Shown here in pieces: positions 26,157 through 35,652 of a stretch of DNA of 64,000 nt. The DNA is from Endozoicomonas sp965199185. GTDB taxonomy: Bacteria; Pseudomonadota; Gammaproteobacteria; Pseudomonadales; Endozoicomonadaceae. A model generated the notes under the pieces. The model worked only from the letters and a program-made list of their open reading frames with translations. It did no database searches and was not told the origin of the DNA. The stretch's first letter is position 1, and every line of letters starts with the position of its first letter. Made by a program: the position numbers and the translations under genes. The stretch covers positions 186,001-250,000 of the forward strand of contig CBDAQW010000013.1 in the NCBI GenBank assembly GCA_965199185.1, read 5' to 3'.

Positions 26157-27971
26157 ATGTCAGAATCACCCAAAGCCAGCAGTTTGCAGGTTTATCTGCG
26201 CTTGCTGAGTTACATAAAACCTTATATGGGGTACTTCTTCCTCAGTATCCTCGGGCTTGCCATTGTAGCGTTGTGCCAGCCCGTCTTTGCCAAGCTTCTG
26301 GAGTATTTTGTTGATGCGCTCGACGACAAACAGATCGGTCTGGTGGCTAACATTCCCTGGCTCGAAAGTATCAATAATATCTGGCTGGTACCGGCGTTAA
26401 TGATGCTGATGGCCTTTGTTCGTGGCATTGGCTCTTTTGTGGGTACTTATTTTCTTGCCAAGATGTCGCAGAGTGTCGTTAATGATTTGCGGGGCGTTAT
26501 GTTTGAACACCTCATCCGCCTGCCCAATACTTACTACGACAGTCGTAACTCCGGACATATTTTATCCCAGATTACCTACAACGTCCCTCAGGTCACTTCT
26601 GCGGCCACCGAAGCCTTGCGAATTGTCGCCAGAGAGGGGCTGACGGTGGTGTTTCTTCTGGGTTATCTGTTTTATACCGATCTGAAGCTCACGCTTGTTT
26701 TCATGTGCACCACGCCCATTATTGCGCTTGTTGTGTCTGAAACCAGTAAACGCTTCCGACGGTTAAGCCATAACATTCAGTACTCTATGGGCGATCTGAC
26801 CCATGTTACCTCCGAGATCATCAGTGGTTATCGTGAAGTGAGGGGGTTTGGGGGTGAAACCTATGAAATTACTCGCTTTAAAGAAGCCAGCAACAATAAC
26901 AAACGGCAAAATCTTAAACTGGAAAAAACCAATGCTATTCAGGCACCGGTGTTGCAGTTTTTGACATCTATTGCACTCTCGGCGTTGTTATTTGCCATTC
27001 TTTTTGTCAAAGGGGATATTTCTACCGCTGCTTTGGTGGGCTTTGTTACCGCAGCTGGTTTAATGCCCAAACCTATTCGTCAACTCAGCGAAGTTAACGC
27101 CAAAATCCAGAAAGGTCTGGCGGCCGCAGACAGTATTTTTAGTTTGCTCGATGAAATGCCGGAAAACAATAACGGCACCCATCGGCTGGACAAGTTGCAG
27201 GGCAAAGTCGAATTCAGAAATACCTGCTTTCGCTATGAGAATGCAGACAGCCAGGCACTGAGCGACATTAATTACACCATTGAGCCGGGGCAAACTGTTG
27301 CTCTGGTGGGTAGCTCAGGTTCAGGCAAGACGACACTGGCTAGTTTGTTGCCCCGGTTTTATAACATCACCGATGGCGACATTCTGATTGATGATGTGGC
27401 AATCAATGATTATGAACTGGGTAATTTGCGCAGCCATATCTCTCTGGTGAGTCAGAATATCACCTTATTCAACGGCACCATTGAGGAGAATATCGCTTAC
27501 GGCGCTTTGAGAAATATTAAAAGTGCTGAGGATGTCCGGCTGGCAGCCGAATCGGCTTATGCCGATGAGTTTATTAAAAAACTGCCGGACGGCATGCATA
27601 CCATGATTGGTGAAGACGGTGTTCTGTTATCCGGCGGACAACGGCAGCGACTGGCCATCGCCCGGGCGATTTTGAAAGATGCTCCTATTTTGATTCTTGA
27701 TGAAGCCACCTCCGCACTGGATACCGAATCCGAACGTCATATACAGGCAGCCTTAGACGTTGCCATGAAGGGACGTACGACGCTGGTTATTGCGCACCGG
27801 TTATCCACCATCGAAAATGCCGATCGCATTTTGGTGATGGATCAGGGGTGTATCGTTGAGCAGGGCACACACACTGAGTTGCTTGCCAAAGAAGGACAGT
27901 ACGCCAAATTGCATCGCATGCAATTTAAAGATGTTGATTCAGAACCGGTGGAGTTGAGTCCGATGCGTTAG
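26157..27971 (+). CDS. msbA: Lipid A export ATP-binding/permease MsbA
   Basis: MsbA flips lipid A-core across the inner membrane. The 604-residue protein has an ABC-type-1 membrane domain (six segments, residues about 20-310) and an ATPase domain with Walker A GSSGSGKTT (residue 384 on), the LSGGQRQR signature and Walker B ILILDEATSALD, with a downstream H-loop (VIAHRLSTIE). The N-terminal Leu-rich part and overall similarity fit MsbA better than other exporters. There is no lpxK next to it, which often accompanies msbA. Transcription converges with galE. Confidence 0.9.
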   Translation: MSESPKASSLQVYLRLLSYIKPYMGYFFLSILGLAIVALCQPVFAKLLEYFVDALDDKQIGLVANIPWLESINNIWLVPALMMLMAFVRGIGSFVGTYFLAKMSQSVVNDLRGVMFEHLIRLPNTYYDSRNSGHILSQITYNVPQVTSAATEALRIVAREGLTVVFLLGYLFYTDLKLTLVFMCTTPIIALVVSETSKRFRRLSHNIQYSMGDLTHVTSEIISGYREVRGFGGETYEITRFKEASNNNKRQNLKLEKTNAIQAPVLQFLTSIALSALLFAILFVKGDISTAALVGFVTAAGLMPKPIRQLSEVNAKIQKGLAAADSIFSLLDEMPENNNGTHRLDKLQGKVEFRNTCFRYENADSQALSDINYTIEPGQTVALVGSSGSGKTTLASLLPRFYNITDGDILIDDVAINDYELGNLRSHISLVSQNITLFNGTIEENIAYGALRNIKSAEDVRLAAESAYADEFIKKLPDGMHTMIGEDGVLLSGGQRQRLAIARAILKDAPILILDEATSALDTESERHIQAALDVAMKGRTTLVIAHRLSTIENADRILVMDQGCIVEQGTHTELLAKEGQYAKLHRMQFKDVDSEPVELSPMR

Positions 27972-27976
27972 TAGGC

Positions 27977-27999
27977 CGGGTTCCCCAAAGGAGAACCCG
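27977..27999. terminator. Hairpin between msbA and galE (convergent)
   Basis: CGGGTTC pairs with GAACCCG across a 9-base loop between the two converging stops. There is no T-run on either side, so termination strength is doubtful. Confidence 0.4.
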
Positions 28000-28010
28000 A
28001 CAGTCAGCTT

Positions 28011-29030
28011 TCAATGATAGCCATTCGGATTTCTTGATTGCCAGCGCCAGCTGTCGGTGACCATATCCACTAATTTCTTTTCCGCCTTCCAGCCTAACTC
28101 AGAGAACGCTTTATTTGGATCGGCGTAGCAGGCGGCAATATCTCCAGCCCGCCGGGGGGCAATTTTATAAGGCACTGGTCGTTCAGATGCCTTTTCAAAA
28201 GCATCGACCATTTCCAGAACGCTGTAACCTTTCCCTACACCCAGATTCCAGGCGTGTGCGCCGGTCAGGGAACCTAACTTTTCAATCGCCCGAACATGCC
28301 CAATGGCCAGATCAACCACATGAATATAATCACGTACACCAGTACCGTCTTTAGTGGGGTAGTCGTCACCAAAAACACTGAGCTGCTCGAGTTTGCCAAC
28401 GGCCACCTGTGAGATATAGGGCATCAGATTGTTGGGGAGATCATTGGGATCTTCACCGATCAAACCGGAAGCGTGCGCGCCAACCGGGTTGAAGTAGCGC
28501 AACAAGGCAATGCGCCAGCGAGGATCGGATTTAGCCAGATCCTGCATAATCTCTTCAATCATTAGCTTGGAGCGACCATAAGGATTGATGGCAGAGGTCG
28601 GAAAGTCTTCTGTGATTGGCAGGCTGGCAGGGTCACCATAAACTGTCGCAGATGAGCTAAAAGCAATGCTCTTAACATCAGCGGCCTGCATCGCTTCCAG
28701 CAAATTGACGGTGCCGTAGACGTTATTGTCGTAATAAGAGAGCGGGACTTGCACAGACTCGCCGACGGCTTTCAGCCCCGCAAAATGAATGACAGTATCG
28801 ATATTGTGCTGACTGAACAGCTGGTCGAGCAATGGTCGGTCGCGAATATCACCCTGAACAAATTCCAGCATTTTTCCGGTAATCTGTTCCACTCGTGTCA
28901 GAGATTCACGGCTGCTGTTGCTCAGGTTATCAAGAGCAATAATGTCGTAATTCTCATTTAACAGCTCTACACAGGTGTGGCTGCCAATGTATCCGGCGCC
29001 ACCGGTCACAAGAATTTTTGCTGTACTCAT
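28011..29030 (-). CDS. galE: UDP-glucose 4-epimerase
   Basis: GalE interconverts UDP-glucose and UDP-galactose, feeding surface polysaccharides. The 339-residue SDR protein has the NAD motif GGAGYIGSH (residues 10-18), ALDNLSNSS, the catalytic SSSATVYGD and YGRSK (Tyr-x-x-x-Lys) motifs, and the PVGAHASGLIGEDP loop typical of the enzyme. It follows nadC on the same strand with a 27-base gap. The polysaccharide locus lies 17 kb away and may use its product, which is inference. Confidence 0.97.
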   Translation of the reverse strand: MSTAKILVTGGAGYIGSHTCVELLNENYDIIALDNLSNSSRESLTRVEQITGKMLEFVQGDIRDRPLLDQLFSQHNIDTVIHFAGLKAVGESVQVPLSYYDNNVYGTVNLLEAMQAADVKSIAFSSSATVYGDPASLPITEDFPTSAINPYGRSKLMIEEIMQDLAKSDPRWRIALLRYFNPVGAHASGLIGEDPNDLPNNLMPYISQVAVGKLEQLSVFGDDYPTKDGTGVRDYIHVVDLAIGHVRAIEKLGSLTGAHAWNLGVGKGYSVLEMVDAFEKASERPVPYKIAPRRAGDIAACYADPNKAFSELGWKAEKKLVDMVTDSWRWQSRNPNGYH

Positions 29031-29057
29031 AATGCATTGTTTACCTTGCTGCTCGAT

Positions 29058-29924
29058 TTACTCATCGACCAGCCGCATGGAAAGATCAACCGAATAACAG
29101 TCTTTGGTCAGAGTACCTATGGAGATAAAATCAACACCGGTTTCAGCGATGGCGGGCAGGGTTTGTTCGGTAATACCGCCCGATGCTTCAAGTTTTGGTG
29201 GATGACCGGGAAGTGTTTTATTTAGCCGAACGGTTTCAGCCAGTAATTCCATCGGGAAATTATCCAGCATAATGATATCAGCACCCGAGATTCGAGCCTG
29301 TCGGAACTCCTCCTGGTTCTCAACCTCAACCTCTACAGGCTTGCCTGGCGCCATTTCTTTTGCTTTGCTCACCGCCTGTTTGATGCCACCGCAGGCTGCA
29401 ATGTGGTTTTCCTTGATCAGGAAGGCATCAAATAAACCAATGCGATGATTATGGCATCCGCCGGCTGTAACGGCGTATTTCTGGGCGATACGTAAACCGG
29501 GTAAGGTTTTCCGGGTGTCCAGCAGTTTGACGTCTGTGCTGCTGACCAGATCAGCATAACGTCTGCAGCGAGTACTGGTGCCTGACAAGGTTTGCAAAAA
29601 GTTCATGGCGCAGCGTTCACCGGTTAACAGGCTGCGTGCAGAGCCTTTGAGCAACAGAACAGCTTGATCCGGCTTGACCTGTTCACCTTCTTTAACCAGC
29701 CACTCCAGCTCGATCTCTGGATCAATCTGATGAAAGACTTCATTCACCCAAGGGCGACCACAAATCACCGCCTGATCACGGCAGATAATTCTGGCACTGG
29801 CTTGCTTATCTGCCGGAATCAGAGTGGCAGTGATATCACCGCTGCCAATATCTTCTGCCAGGGCGGAGCGAACATTGTCTTCAACAGCGGAGGGGAGAAC
29901 ATCAGCAATAATATCAGAGAGCAT
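29058..29924 (-). CDS. nadC: Nicotinate-nucleotide diphosphorylase (quinolinate phosphoribosyltransferase)
   Basis: NadC makes nicotinate mononucleotide from quinolinate and PRPP in NAD synthesis. The 288-residue protein has the expected blocks: AEDIGSGDITA, RAQ-like CGRPWVNEVF, TRKTLPGLRIAQKYAVTAGG (phosphate site), HRIGLFDAFLIKENHI and a C-terminal EASGGITEQTLP.IAETGVDFISIG. It runs with galE, a pairing I would not call functional. Upstream are about 120 bases before panE. Confidence 0.96.
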   Translation of the reverse strand: MLSDIIADVLPSAVEDNVRSALAEDIGSGDITATLIPADKQASARIICRDQAVICGRPWVNEVFHQIDPEIELEWLVKEGEQVKPDQAVLLLKGSARSLLTGERCAMNFLQTLSGTSTRCRRYADLVSSTDVKLLDTRKTLPGLRIAQKYAVTAGGCHNHRIGLFDAFLIKENHIAACGGIKQAVSKAKEMAPGKPVEVEVENQEEFRQARISGADIIMLDNFPMELLAETVRLNKTLPGHPPKLEASGGITEQTLPAIAETGVDFISIGTLTKDCYSVDLSMRLVDE

Positions 29925-30048
29925 GAATATTAACTTTATTTGACGGGTTCAAATGGCGTTTGCAAGTGTGCATCAGAGTGTATAAGAGGCTACCTCAAAA
30001 GTCATGCAGGCTTGCAGGGAGAAACCCAGACCGATTCTATTGGATTCA

Positions 30049-30963
30049 TTAATAGCGTATTCCCCGATCAGTAAGATCTCTGATTAAACGACGGTGATTC
30101 AGGGGGTCTATCCCTTTTTCACGAGCAATGTCGATCAAAAAAACATTGATATAAGCGAGTTCTGTTGTGCGATTACTGCGGGCATCCTGGCAGGTTGAAG
30201 AAACATTAGTGGCTGTCTTCTGGCAAACGTTGTACACCCTGTGACTGAGGTTTTCAGACTTTATGCGTTGCGTTTGTAAAATGGCACTGGTTTCTTCAAT
30301 TAACTGATCGAGCCGCTGCTGCCGTTCTGAACCATCAAGCAACTCACCATTCCGGCAATTAAATAAAGCGGTCAGACCATTAATGCAGCTGTTGATAGCT
30401 AACTTATTCCAGAGTTTTTCTTCGACAAACGACGTGCGCTTAATGTTTAAACGACATTCAGAAAGAAGCACATCAAAGTCATCAGGCTGTGCGTGCAGAG
30501 TCAATGGCCCGATACAGGTTATACCAACCCCGGCGTGACAGACTTGCAAGGGATTGTCCAGATAGGCACCATCAGTGACAGAACCGGCCCAGATATTCAG
30601 TGTGGGAAACGCTCTGGTGATCGCTTGTTGACTCCCCATTCCGTTTTGCAATAACAGGATTCTGGCATCACCCGTTAAATGATTGGCAACAGAGGTCAGC
30701 GCCTGCAAAGCATCCTGAGCCTTAGTGCATATTATTAAATGAGATACGGGCTTATTAATATTGGCTGGGCTGGTCAGAGTCACAGGAAAACGCTCTGTTT
30801 TATCCTGGCTTCTGAGAGTCACAAAATCAGAAGAATGATTCAGAGTGCTGAATCTTTCATCCCTGAGAATTAGCTCAACATTCAGTCCGTAGGCCGATAT
30901 GCTGGCCGCCCAGAGACACCCAATACTGCCTGCACCCAGTACATGCCAAACGCTTTGATCCAT
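30049..30963 (-). CDS. panE: 2-dehydropantoate 2-reductase
   Basis: PanE reduces ketopantoate to pantoate with NADPH in pantothenate synthesis. The 304-residue protein starts MDQSVWHVLGAGSIGCLWA, the NADP-binding GxGxxG motif, and contains the catalytic Lys segment EEKLWNKLAINSCINGLTAL at about residues 170-190. I use the ATG at 30963, which matches the family start; a 14-residue longer form begins at 31005. Neither has a clear ribosome site. In E. coli, panE adjoins yajQ; here yajQ lies on the other side of the divergent dodecin gene, partly keeping the pairing. Confidence 0.9.
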   Translation of the reverse strand: MDQSVWHVLGAGSIGCLWAASISAYGLNVELILRDERFSTLNHSSDFVTLRSQDKTERFPVTLTSPANINKPVSHLIICTKAQDALQALTSVANHLTGDARILLLQNGMGSQQAITRAFPTLNIWAGSVTDGAYLDNPLQVCHAGVGITCIGPLTLHAQPDDFDVLLSECRLNIKRTSFVEEKLWNKLAINSCINGLTALFNCRNGELLDGSERQQRLDQLIEETSAILQTQRIKSENLSHRVYNVCQKTATNVSSTCQDARSNRTTELAYINVFLIDIAREKGIDPLNHRRLIRDLTDRGIRY

Positions 30964-31114
30964 ATAAAAAGCATACGATTGATATGAAACCGTGAATAAT
31001 AACAAAGCTATTACGAAAAACCTTGTTATAAAAAACCTTGTCAGAAAAAACCGCCGTCATAGTTAATCAGTGAATCTATACTTGATGAGTTATTTATCCC
31101 ACCGGAGGTGGAAA

Positions 31115-31330
31115 GTGAGTCATACCTACAAGCTGACTGAAGTCGTCGGCAGTTCAACCGTTAGTAGTGATGATGCCATTCGTAATGCGATTGCGACTGC
31201 CAGCGTGTCTCTGAAAAATATGAACTGGTTTGAAGTGATAGAGCAGCGTGGGCATCTTAAAAATGGAGAAGTTGCCCACTGGCAGGTTACGGTGAAAATC
31301 GGTTTCCGTTTGGAAGATCATAACGGGTAA
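31115..31330 (+). CDS. Dodecin family flavin-binding protein
   Basis: Dodecins are small dodecameric flavin-storage proteins. The 71-residue protein has the family pattern HTYKLTEVVGSSTVSSDDAI, then AIATASVSLKNMNWFEVIEQRG and ending QVTVKIGFRLED. Translation starts at GTG 31115: GGAGG sits six bases upstream, while the longer in-frame ATG at 31070 has no site. It is divergent from panE and followed about 100 bases later by yajQ. Confidence 0.9.
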   Translation: MSHTYKLTEVVGSSTVSSDDAIRNAIATASVSLKNMNWFEVIEQRGHLKNGEVAHWQVTVKIGFRLEDHNG

Positions 31331-31431
31331 CTGCGCTTGGCATGAGGTGTTAAAAGAGAGGGTTTGAAGGTGTTGTTTGAAGGTGTGCGACTACTTACAA
31401 TAGGAGTTAATTCACCTTTCTGGAAAAAACA

Positions 31432-31917
31432 ATGCCTTCATTTGATATTGTCTCTGAAGTAGACCTTCATGAATTGACTAATGCCGTTGATCAGGCCAAC
31501 CGTGAACTGACCACTCGTTATGATTTTCGGGGAGTGGACGCCAGCTTCAACCGAAGTGGCGATACTCAGGTAGTAATGACGGCAGACGCCGATTTTCAGC
31601 TGACTCAAATGATCGAAATACTGAAAACCAAAATGATCAAGCGTGGCATTGATGCCCGCTGTCTTGAAGTGAAAGATTATTACGGAGCAGGCAAACAGGT
31701 AAAACAGGATGTCAGTGTACGACAGGGGTTGGATAAAGATCTGGCACGAAAAATTGTCAAAATGATCAAGGAAGCTAAGTTGAAGGTGCAGTCAGCCATT
31801 CAGGGAGAACAGGTCAGGGTGACCGGCAAAAAACGTGATGACTTGCAAACCGTTATTGCTTTCCTGAAAGACGCAGAACTGGATATGCCTTTGCAGTTTA
31901 ATAATTTCCGGGATTAA
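31432..31917 (+). CDS. yajQ: YajQ family cyclic di-GMP-binding protein
   Basis: YajQ-like proteins are cytosolic; some Xanthomonas and Pseudomonas members bind c-di-GMP and affect gene expression. The 161-residue protein opens MPSFDIVSEVDLHELTNAVD and has TRYDFRGVDA, QLTQMIEILKTKMIKRGID and AELDMPLQFNNFRD, matching the family over its whole length. The presence of a c-di-GMP-degrading enzyme in this window (50487) makes signalling relevance possible, but linkage is only inference. Confidence 0.95.
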   Translation: MPSFDIVSEVDLHELTNAVDQANRELTTRYDFRGVDASFNRSGDTQVVMTADADFQLTQMIEILKTKMIKRGIDARCLEVKDYYGAGKQVKQDVSVRQGLDKDLARKIVKMIKEAKLKVQSAIQGEQVRVTGKKRDDLQTVIAFLKDAELDMPLQFNNFRD

Positions 31918-32068
31918 GCCCCCAAACCTATGAAGTCATATTTTCTGACTTATTGTTCAGGCGCTCTGTTGTGCTTTGTGTAGTACCTGCCCTATAAGCC
32001 AGAAATATTCGGTTTCATTTGATTGGGTACTTAATGATTTCGAAAAATAAAGAGCGAGGGCAATTGGA

Positions 32069-33613
32069 ATGCAGTTTGCGTCGTCGAAAAGCTGGGCAGA
32101 AGCCTGGAGGAGTTTTCTCCACCCCAAAGTGATAGCCCTTTTGTTTTTGGGGTTTTCAGCAGGTTTGCCTATTCTGCTCATTTTCAGCAGCTTGTCGCTC
32201 TGGCTTCGTGATGCTGGTGTTGAGCGAAGTGCGGTGACTTTTTTTAGCTGGGCTGCATTGGGGTATTCCTTCAAGTTTATCTGGGCTCCACTGGTGGATC
32301 GGATTCCTTTGCCTTTCCTGACGAGAGCCATGGGGCGGCGCAGGGCCTGGCTTCTGCTTTCGCAATCTGCGGTTATTTTTGCTTTGATATTTATGGCATC
32401 GAATAATCCGGTCGATGGTTTGTACTGGGTCGCAATGGGTGCCGTTATGCTGGGCTTTTCCTCCGCCACTCAAGATATTGTCATCGATGCTTACCGGATA
32501 GAAGCCGCCAGTGAAGAGCTGCAGGCTATGATGTCTTCGGCTTATATTGCCGGCTATCGGATCGGTATGCTGGTGGCCGGCGCAGGTGCTTTGGCATTAG
32601 CCAGCTGGTTTACGGTGGAGGAAGCCGGCCTCTATGATTATCAGGCTTGGGCATCCGCTTACAAAAGTATGGCGGCATTTATGTTGCTTGGTGTATTGAC
32701 GACGTTCTGTATTGCTGAACCTGAAAATCAGGGTGCCGTAAATTCCGACTATCATACCTCCGATTATCTGCGGTTTTTGTTGCTGTTTCTGTTGGCGGCT
32801 GTCACCTTTGTTTTGGGTTTTGTGCAATTATCTGAGCCGGTTGCTTCGTTCAAAACTATGCTGCTGGATTCTGGGCTGTCAAAACATGTTGCTGGTTTTC
32901 TGGCAGGCTCCTGTCGTCTGATGGGCAGTGTTGCCCTGGCTGGTTTTGCTGCCTGGTTAATGGTGAACATCCATCTGGCGCCAAGATCAATGGTTCGGGA
33001 TACCTATGTCGCGCCCTTTGCTGACTTTTTTGAACGCTACGGAAAAGTGGCGGCCTATCTTTTATTGCTGGTAGGCACCTATCGGATTGCTGATATTGTT
33101 ATGGGCACTATTTCCAATGTGTTTTATGACGATATGGGTTATACAAAAGAGCAGATTGCAACTGTTACCAAGTCCTTTGGTTTGGCTATGACGATTACCG
33201 GTGGCTTTCTGGGTGGTCTTCTGTCGGTTCGTTACGGCGTCATGCGTATATTGTGGTTGGGTGCATTGTTGTCGGCTCTGTCTAATGTGTTGTTTGCGGC
33301 ATTGTCGGGGGTAGAACCTTCTATTGGCTATCTGGCGATGGTGATTGCAGCGGATAATCTGAGTGGAGGTCTGGCTTCAGCTGCCTTTATTGCTTTTCTT
33401 TCCAGCTTGACTAATAAAGCATTTACGGCGATGCAGTACGCTATTTTCAGTTCGTTGATGACGTTGTTTCCAAAATTACTGGCGGGCTATTCAGGCACCT
33501 TCGTTGATGCGTTGGATTATCCAATATTCTTTATAGGGTCTGCGATGTTGGGTTTGCCGGTTTTATGGCTGGTAAGCTACGTTGGTCGTTTACTGAAACC
33601 CGCAGGAAATTGA
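32069..33613 (+). CDS. ampG: AmpG-family muropeptide permease
   Basis: AmpG imports GlcNAc-anhydroMurNAc peptides for cell-wall recycling and affects ampC induction. The 514-residue membrane protein has about 14 hydrophobic segments and family sequence: LGFSAGLPILLIFSSLSLWL, WAPLVDRIPLPF, GRRRAWLLLSQ, GFSSATQDIVIDAYRIE and NLSGGLASAAFIAFLSSLTN near the C terminus. It stands alone and is followed by a strong hairpin. The identification rests on these motifs. Confidence 0.93.
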   Translation: MQFASSKSWAEAWRSFLHPKVIALLFLGFSAGLPILLIFSSLSLWLRDAGVERSAVTFFSWAALGYSFKFIWAPLVDRIPLPFLTRAMGRRRAWLLLSQSAVIFALIFMASNNPVDGLYWVAMGAVMLGFSSATQDIVIDAYRIEAASEELQAMMSSAYIAGYRIGMLVAGAGALALASWFTVEEAGLYDYQAWASAYKSMAAFMLLGVLTTFCIAEPENQGAVNSDYHTSDYLRFLLLFLLAAVTFVLGFVQLSEPVASFKTMLLDSGLSKHVAGFLAGSCRLMGSVALAGFAAWLMVNIHLAPRSMVRDTYVAPFADFFERYGKVAAYLLLLVGTYRIADIVMGTISNVFYDDMGYTKEQIATVTKSFGLAMTITGGFLGGLLSVRYGVMRILWLGALLSALSNVLFAALSGVEPSIGYLAMVIAADNLSGGLASAAFIAFLSSLTNKAFTAMQYAIFSSLMTLFPKLLAGYSGTFVDALDYPIFFIGSAMLGLPVLWLVSYVGRLLKPAGN

Positions 33614-33617
33614 TGTC

Positions 33618-33653
33618 TTGTTGCCGGTATGTCGAAGGATATGCCGGCAACAA
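33618..33653. terminator. Bidirectional hairpin after ampG
   Basis: A 13-bp stem (TTGTTGCCGGTAT with ATGCCGGCAACAA, one G-U pair) and a 10-base loop lie between converging genes. T-runs are weak on both sides. Confidence 0.6.
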
Positions 33654-33680
33654 AACCAACAGAGGGCACAAATCTATAAA

Positions 33681-33881
33681 TCAATTTAATGCACGTTTTT
33701 TCTGAAAAGTGGTTTCCAACTTTTCTCGCCACTGTTCTTTTTGATCGGCAGGCAGTTTCTTCAGAGTATCTTCACACACATATATCATCGCCTGCAAAAT
33801 ACTCTCATTAGGGTAATTCAGATTCTCCAACTGCCGGATAATCTCAACAGCCAGGGCAATGTCTTCAGCGGTATTTTCCAT
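33681..33881 (-). CDS. Small YbaM/RsmS-like protein
   Basis: This 66-residue protein starts MENTAEDIALAVEIIRQLE and resembles the short YbaM/RsmS family (E. coli YbaM begins with a similar ENAPDDVKLAVDLI pattern and a mid ILRAL.IV..D stretch); here the second helix is QAMIYVCEDTLKKL. RsmS has been described as a pleiotropic regulatory protein. The match is by pattern only. It lies next to the alkyltransferase-like gene on the same strand, 18 bases downstream. Confidence 0.5.
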   Translation of the reverse strand: MENTAEDIALAVEIIRQLENLNYPNESILQAMIYVCEDTLKKLPADQKEQWREKLETTFQKKRALN

Positions 33882-33898
33882 AATGCTTCATTTCCTTT

Positions 33899-34216
33899 TT
33901 ATCCTTCACCATTCCAGCGATAATCTTTCAAGCTTATTTTTCCTGAAAGAACGGTAATCCCTTCACGTTCCAGCCTCTCCCTTTGCTTATTATACCGGGC
34001 AGAACCTTCAGGAAACGAGATTTTTCCCTGACTATTGATTACCCGATGCCAGGGCAGATCAGTGCCTGCAGGCAGCTGTTTAAGTACATTACCTACTACC
34101 CGGGCATAGCCGCGTGCGCCAGCCATTTCAGCTAATTGACCATAGGTGATCACGGTTCCGTAGGGAATTTGGCTGAGTAGATACCAGATTTCAGCCGGGG
34201 TAAAAGGTGATGACAA
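33899..34216 (-). CDS. Alkyltransferase-like protein (ATL, MGMT-like)
   Basis: ATL proteins bind O6-alkylguanine in DNA and hand it to nucleotide excision repair. The 105-residue protein has the MGMT helix-turn-helix PYGTVITYGQLAEMAGARGY and RVVGNVLKQLP, but where methyltransferases have PCHRV the motif is PWHRVINSQGKIS: the acceptor Cys is Trp, the ATL hallmark. The length matches YbaZ-type ATLs. Confidence 0.92.
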   Translation of the reverse strand: MSSPFTPAEIWYLLSQIPYGTVITYGQLAEMAGARGYARVVGNVLKQLPAGTDLPWHRVINSQGKISFPEGSARYNKQRERLEREGITVLSGKISLKDYRWNGEG

Positions 34217-34629
34217 AGTGTATTTCCATAAACTAAAAGTAAGGCTATAGCTTACCGCAATTATCAGTTTTGGCAGAGCGGGATAGCGTTAATCTTGATC
34301 GGGTGGGATGAAAGAAACGGATTGGTTCGTGGCGTGGGCGAAATGAACAGTTGCGTAATGACCGCTCCTGAATACAGTCCGGAAGTTCCGGTTCGGCGCT
34401 ATCCTTATACTCTTCGAAACCTTCACACGGTCTGCTGTTTTTCAAAGTCCTCATGGCGGTTTCAAGCCAATGAGCCGCCATTTGCAATAGTGACAACTTT
34501 GATGACGTGTGGGGTGTCGGTTGTTCAAAAGGAAAAATCAGGGTTTTTCTTACCTTCATTGGTTTGGGGAATCCTACCTTAAGCTATTTAGTATCGTTAA
34601 CAATATTAACGGCAGGTTACCCAATGGCT
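34217..34629. other. Intergenic region between ATL and the SDR gene
   Basis: About 410 bases. A reverse-strand frame of 104 codons (34245-34559) begins MKVRKTLIFPFEQPTP and ends in a Lys-rich tail, but has no clear ribosome site or recognisable domain; I do not call it a gene. A shorter forward frame overlaps it. No transposase remnant was recognised. Confidence 0.4.
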
Positions 34630-35391
34630 TCAGATTCTCAGACCACCATCCAGCTCAAGAACCCGGCCATTAAAATAGTCATTGTCAAAAATGAAACCGA
34701 CGGTCTGGGCGATTTCTTCGGGTGTTCCCATTCGACCGGCAGGAATACCTGAGTTCATTTTCTCCTGTGCTTCCGGTTTCATTCCGCCGGTCATATCGGT
34801 GGCAATCATGCCCGGAGCAATGGCAGCACAACGAATGCCATAGCGAGCCAGCTCTTTTGTCCACGATGTCGTTAGGGCAACGACACCGGCTTTGGTGGCA
34901 GCATAGTTACTCTGACCAAAGTTGCCCGCTCTGGAAATGCTGGAAATGTTAATGATGAGTCCTTTAGTACCAGACTTGATCATATTTGCCGCGACTTCCC
35001 GACCGCACAAAAAGACACCGCTGAGATTGACGTTGATCACTGCCTGCCACTGGTCGTAAGACAGTTTACTGATAATTTTACCGTTTTTGACTTTCACCAA
35101 TAGTCCGTCCCGGAGAATACCGGCGTTATTAATTAGCCCATGTACCGGGCCTAGTACTTCGGCGGATTTTTTTACCGATGAGATGACTTGAGATTCATCC
35201 GAAACATCGGTAGGCAGAGCCAATGTTTTAACGCCAAGAGATTCGATATCTCCGGCCGTTTTATGCAGGGCCTCACTATCAATATCAAAGAGGGTGATGT
35301 TGGCTTTTTGTTGTGCCAGATGAAGTGCTATCGCCTTACCAAGACCACGGGTAGCACCCGTGACGATAATGTTTTTATGTTGAATATCCAT
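34630..35391 (-). CDS. Short-chain dehydrogenase (FabG-like)
   Basis: The protein is a classical SDR of 253 residues: GATRGLGKA (NAD(P) site), NNAGIL, the catalytic Ser-Tyr-Lys in NISSISRAGNFGQSNYAATK, and an APGMIATDMTGG loop. Such sequences are often called 3-oxoacyl-ACP reductases, but the substrate cannot be told from sequence. ATG 35391 (MDIQHKNIIVTG) is the start expected for the family; the frame extends 22 codons further without a ribosome site. It stands alone, 250 bases from the divergent fxsA. Confidence 0.85.
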   Translation of the reverse strand: MDIQHKNIIVTGATRGLGKAIALHLAQQKANITLFDIDSEALHKTAGDIESLGVKTLALPTDVSDESQVISSVKKSAEVLGPVHGLINNAGILRDGLLVKVKNGKIISKLSYDQWQAVINVNLSGVFLCGREVAANMIKSGTKGLIINISSISRAGNFGQSNYAATKAGVVALTTSWTKELARYGIRCAAIAPGMIATDMTGGMKPEAQEKMNSGIPAGRMGTPEEIAQTVGFIFDNDYFNGRVLELDGGLRI

Positions 35392-35652
35392 GATGTTCTT
35401 GCTTCTTTTTTTAAATGGATGCGGAATCATCCTGAAGGGAAAATCAGGCAAAGGCAATGGATTTAAAAAACCTTGTATCCTTTCGCCCTCTCTGCGGTCA
35501 TCACAGTATCCATGTCATACGAACCAGGATAATCCATGGAGCAATTTTTAAATGTGTTTACCCGGAAGTCAGCTACTCTTGTTCTGCATGATGGCTTGAA
35601 AAAGCGGTACAAACCCCAATATAGTTAGCTCAAATAATTATTGGGGCAGGTC

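Noticed and set aside
34245..34559. Reverse-strand 104-codon frame between ATL and the SDR gene
   Set aside because: It has no ribosome site, no recognised domain and an overlapping frame on the other strand. I left it as intergenic.
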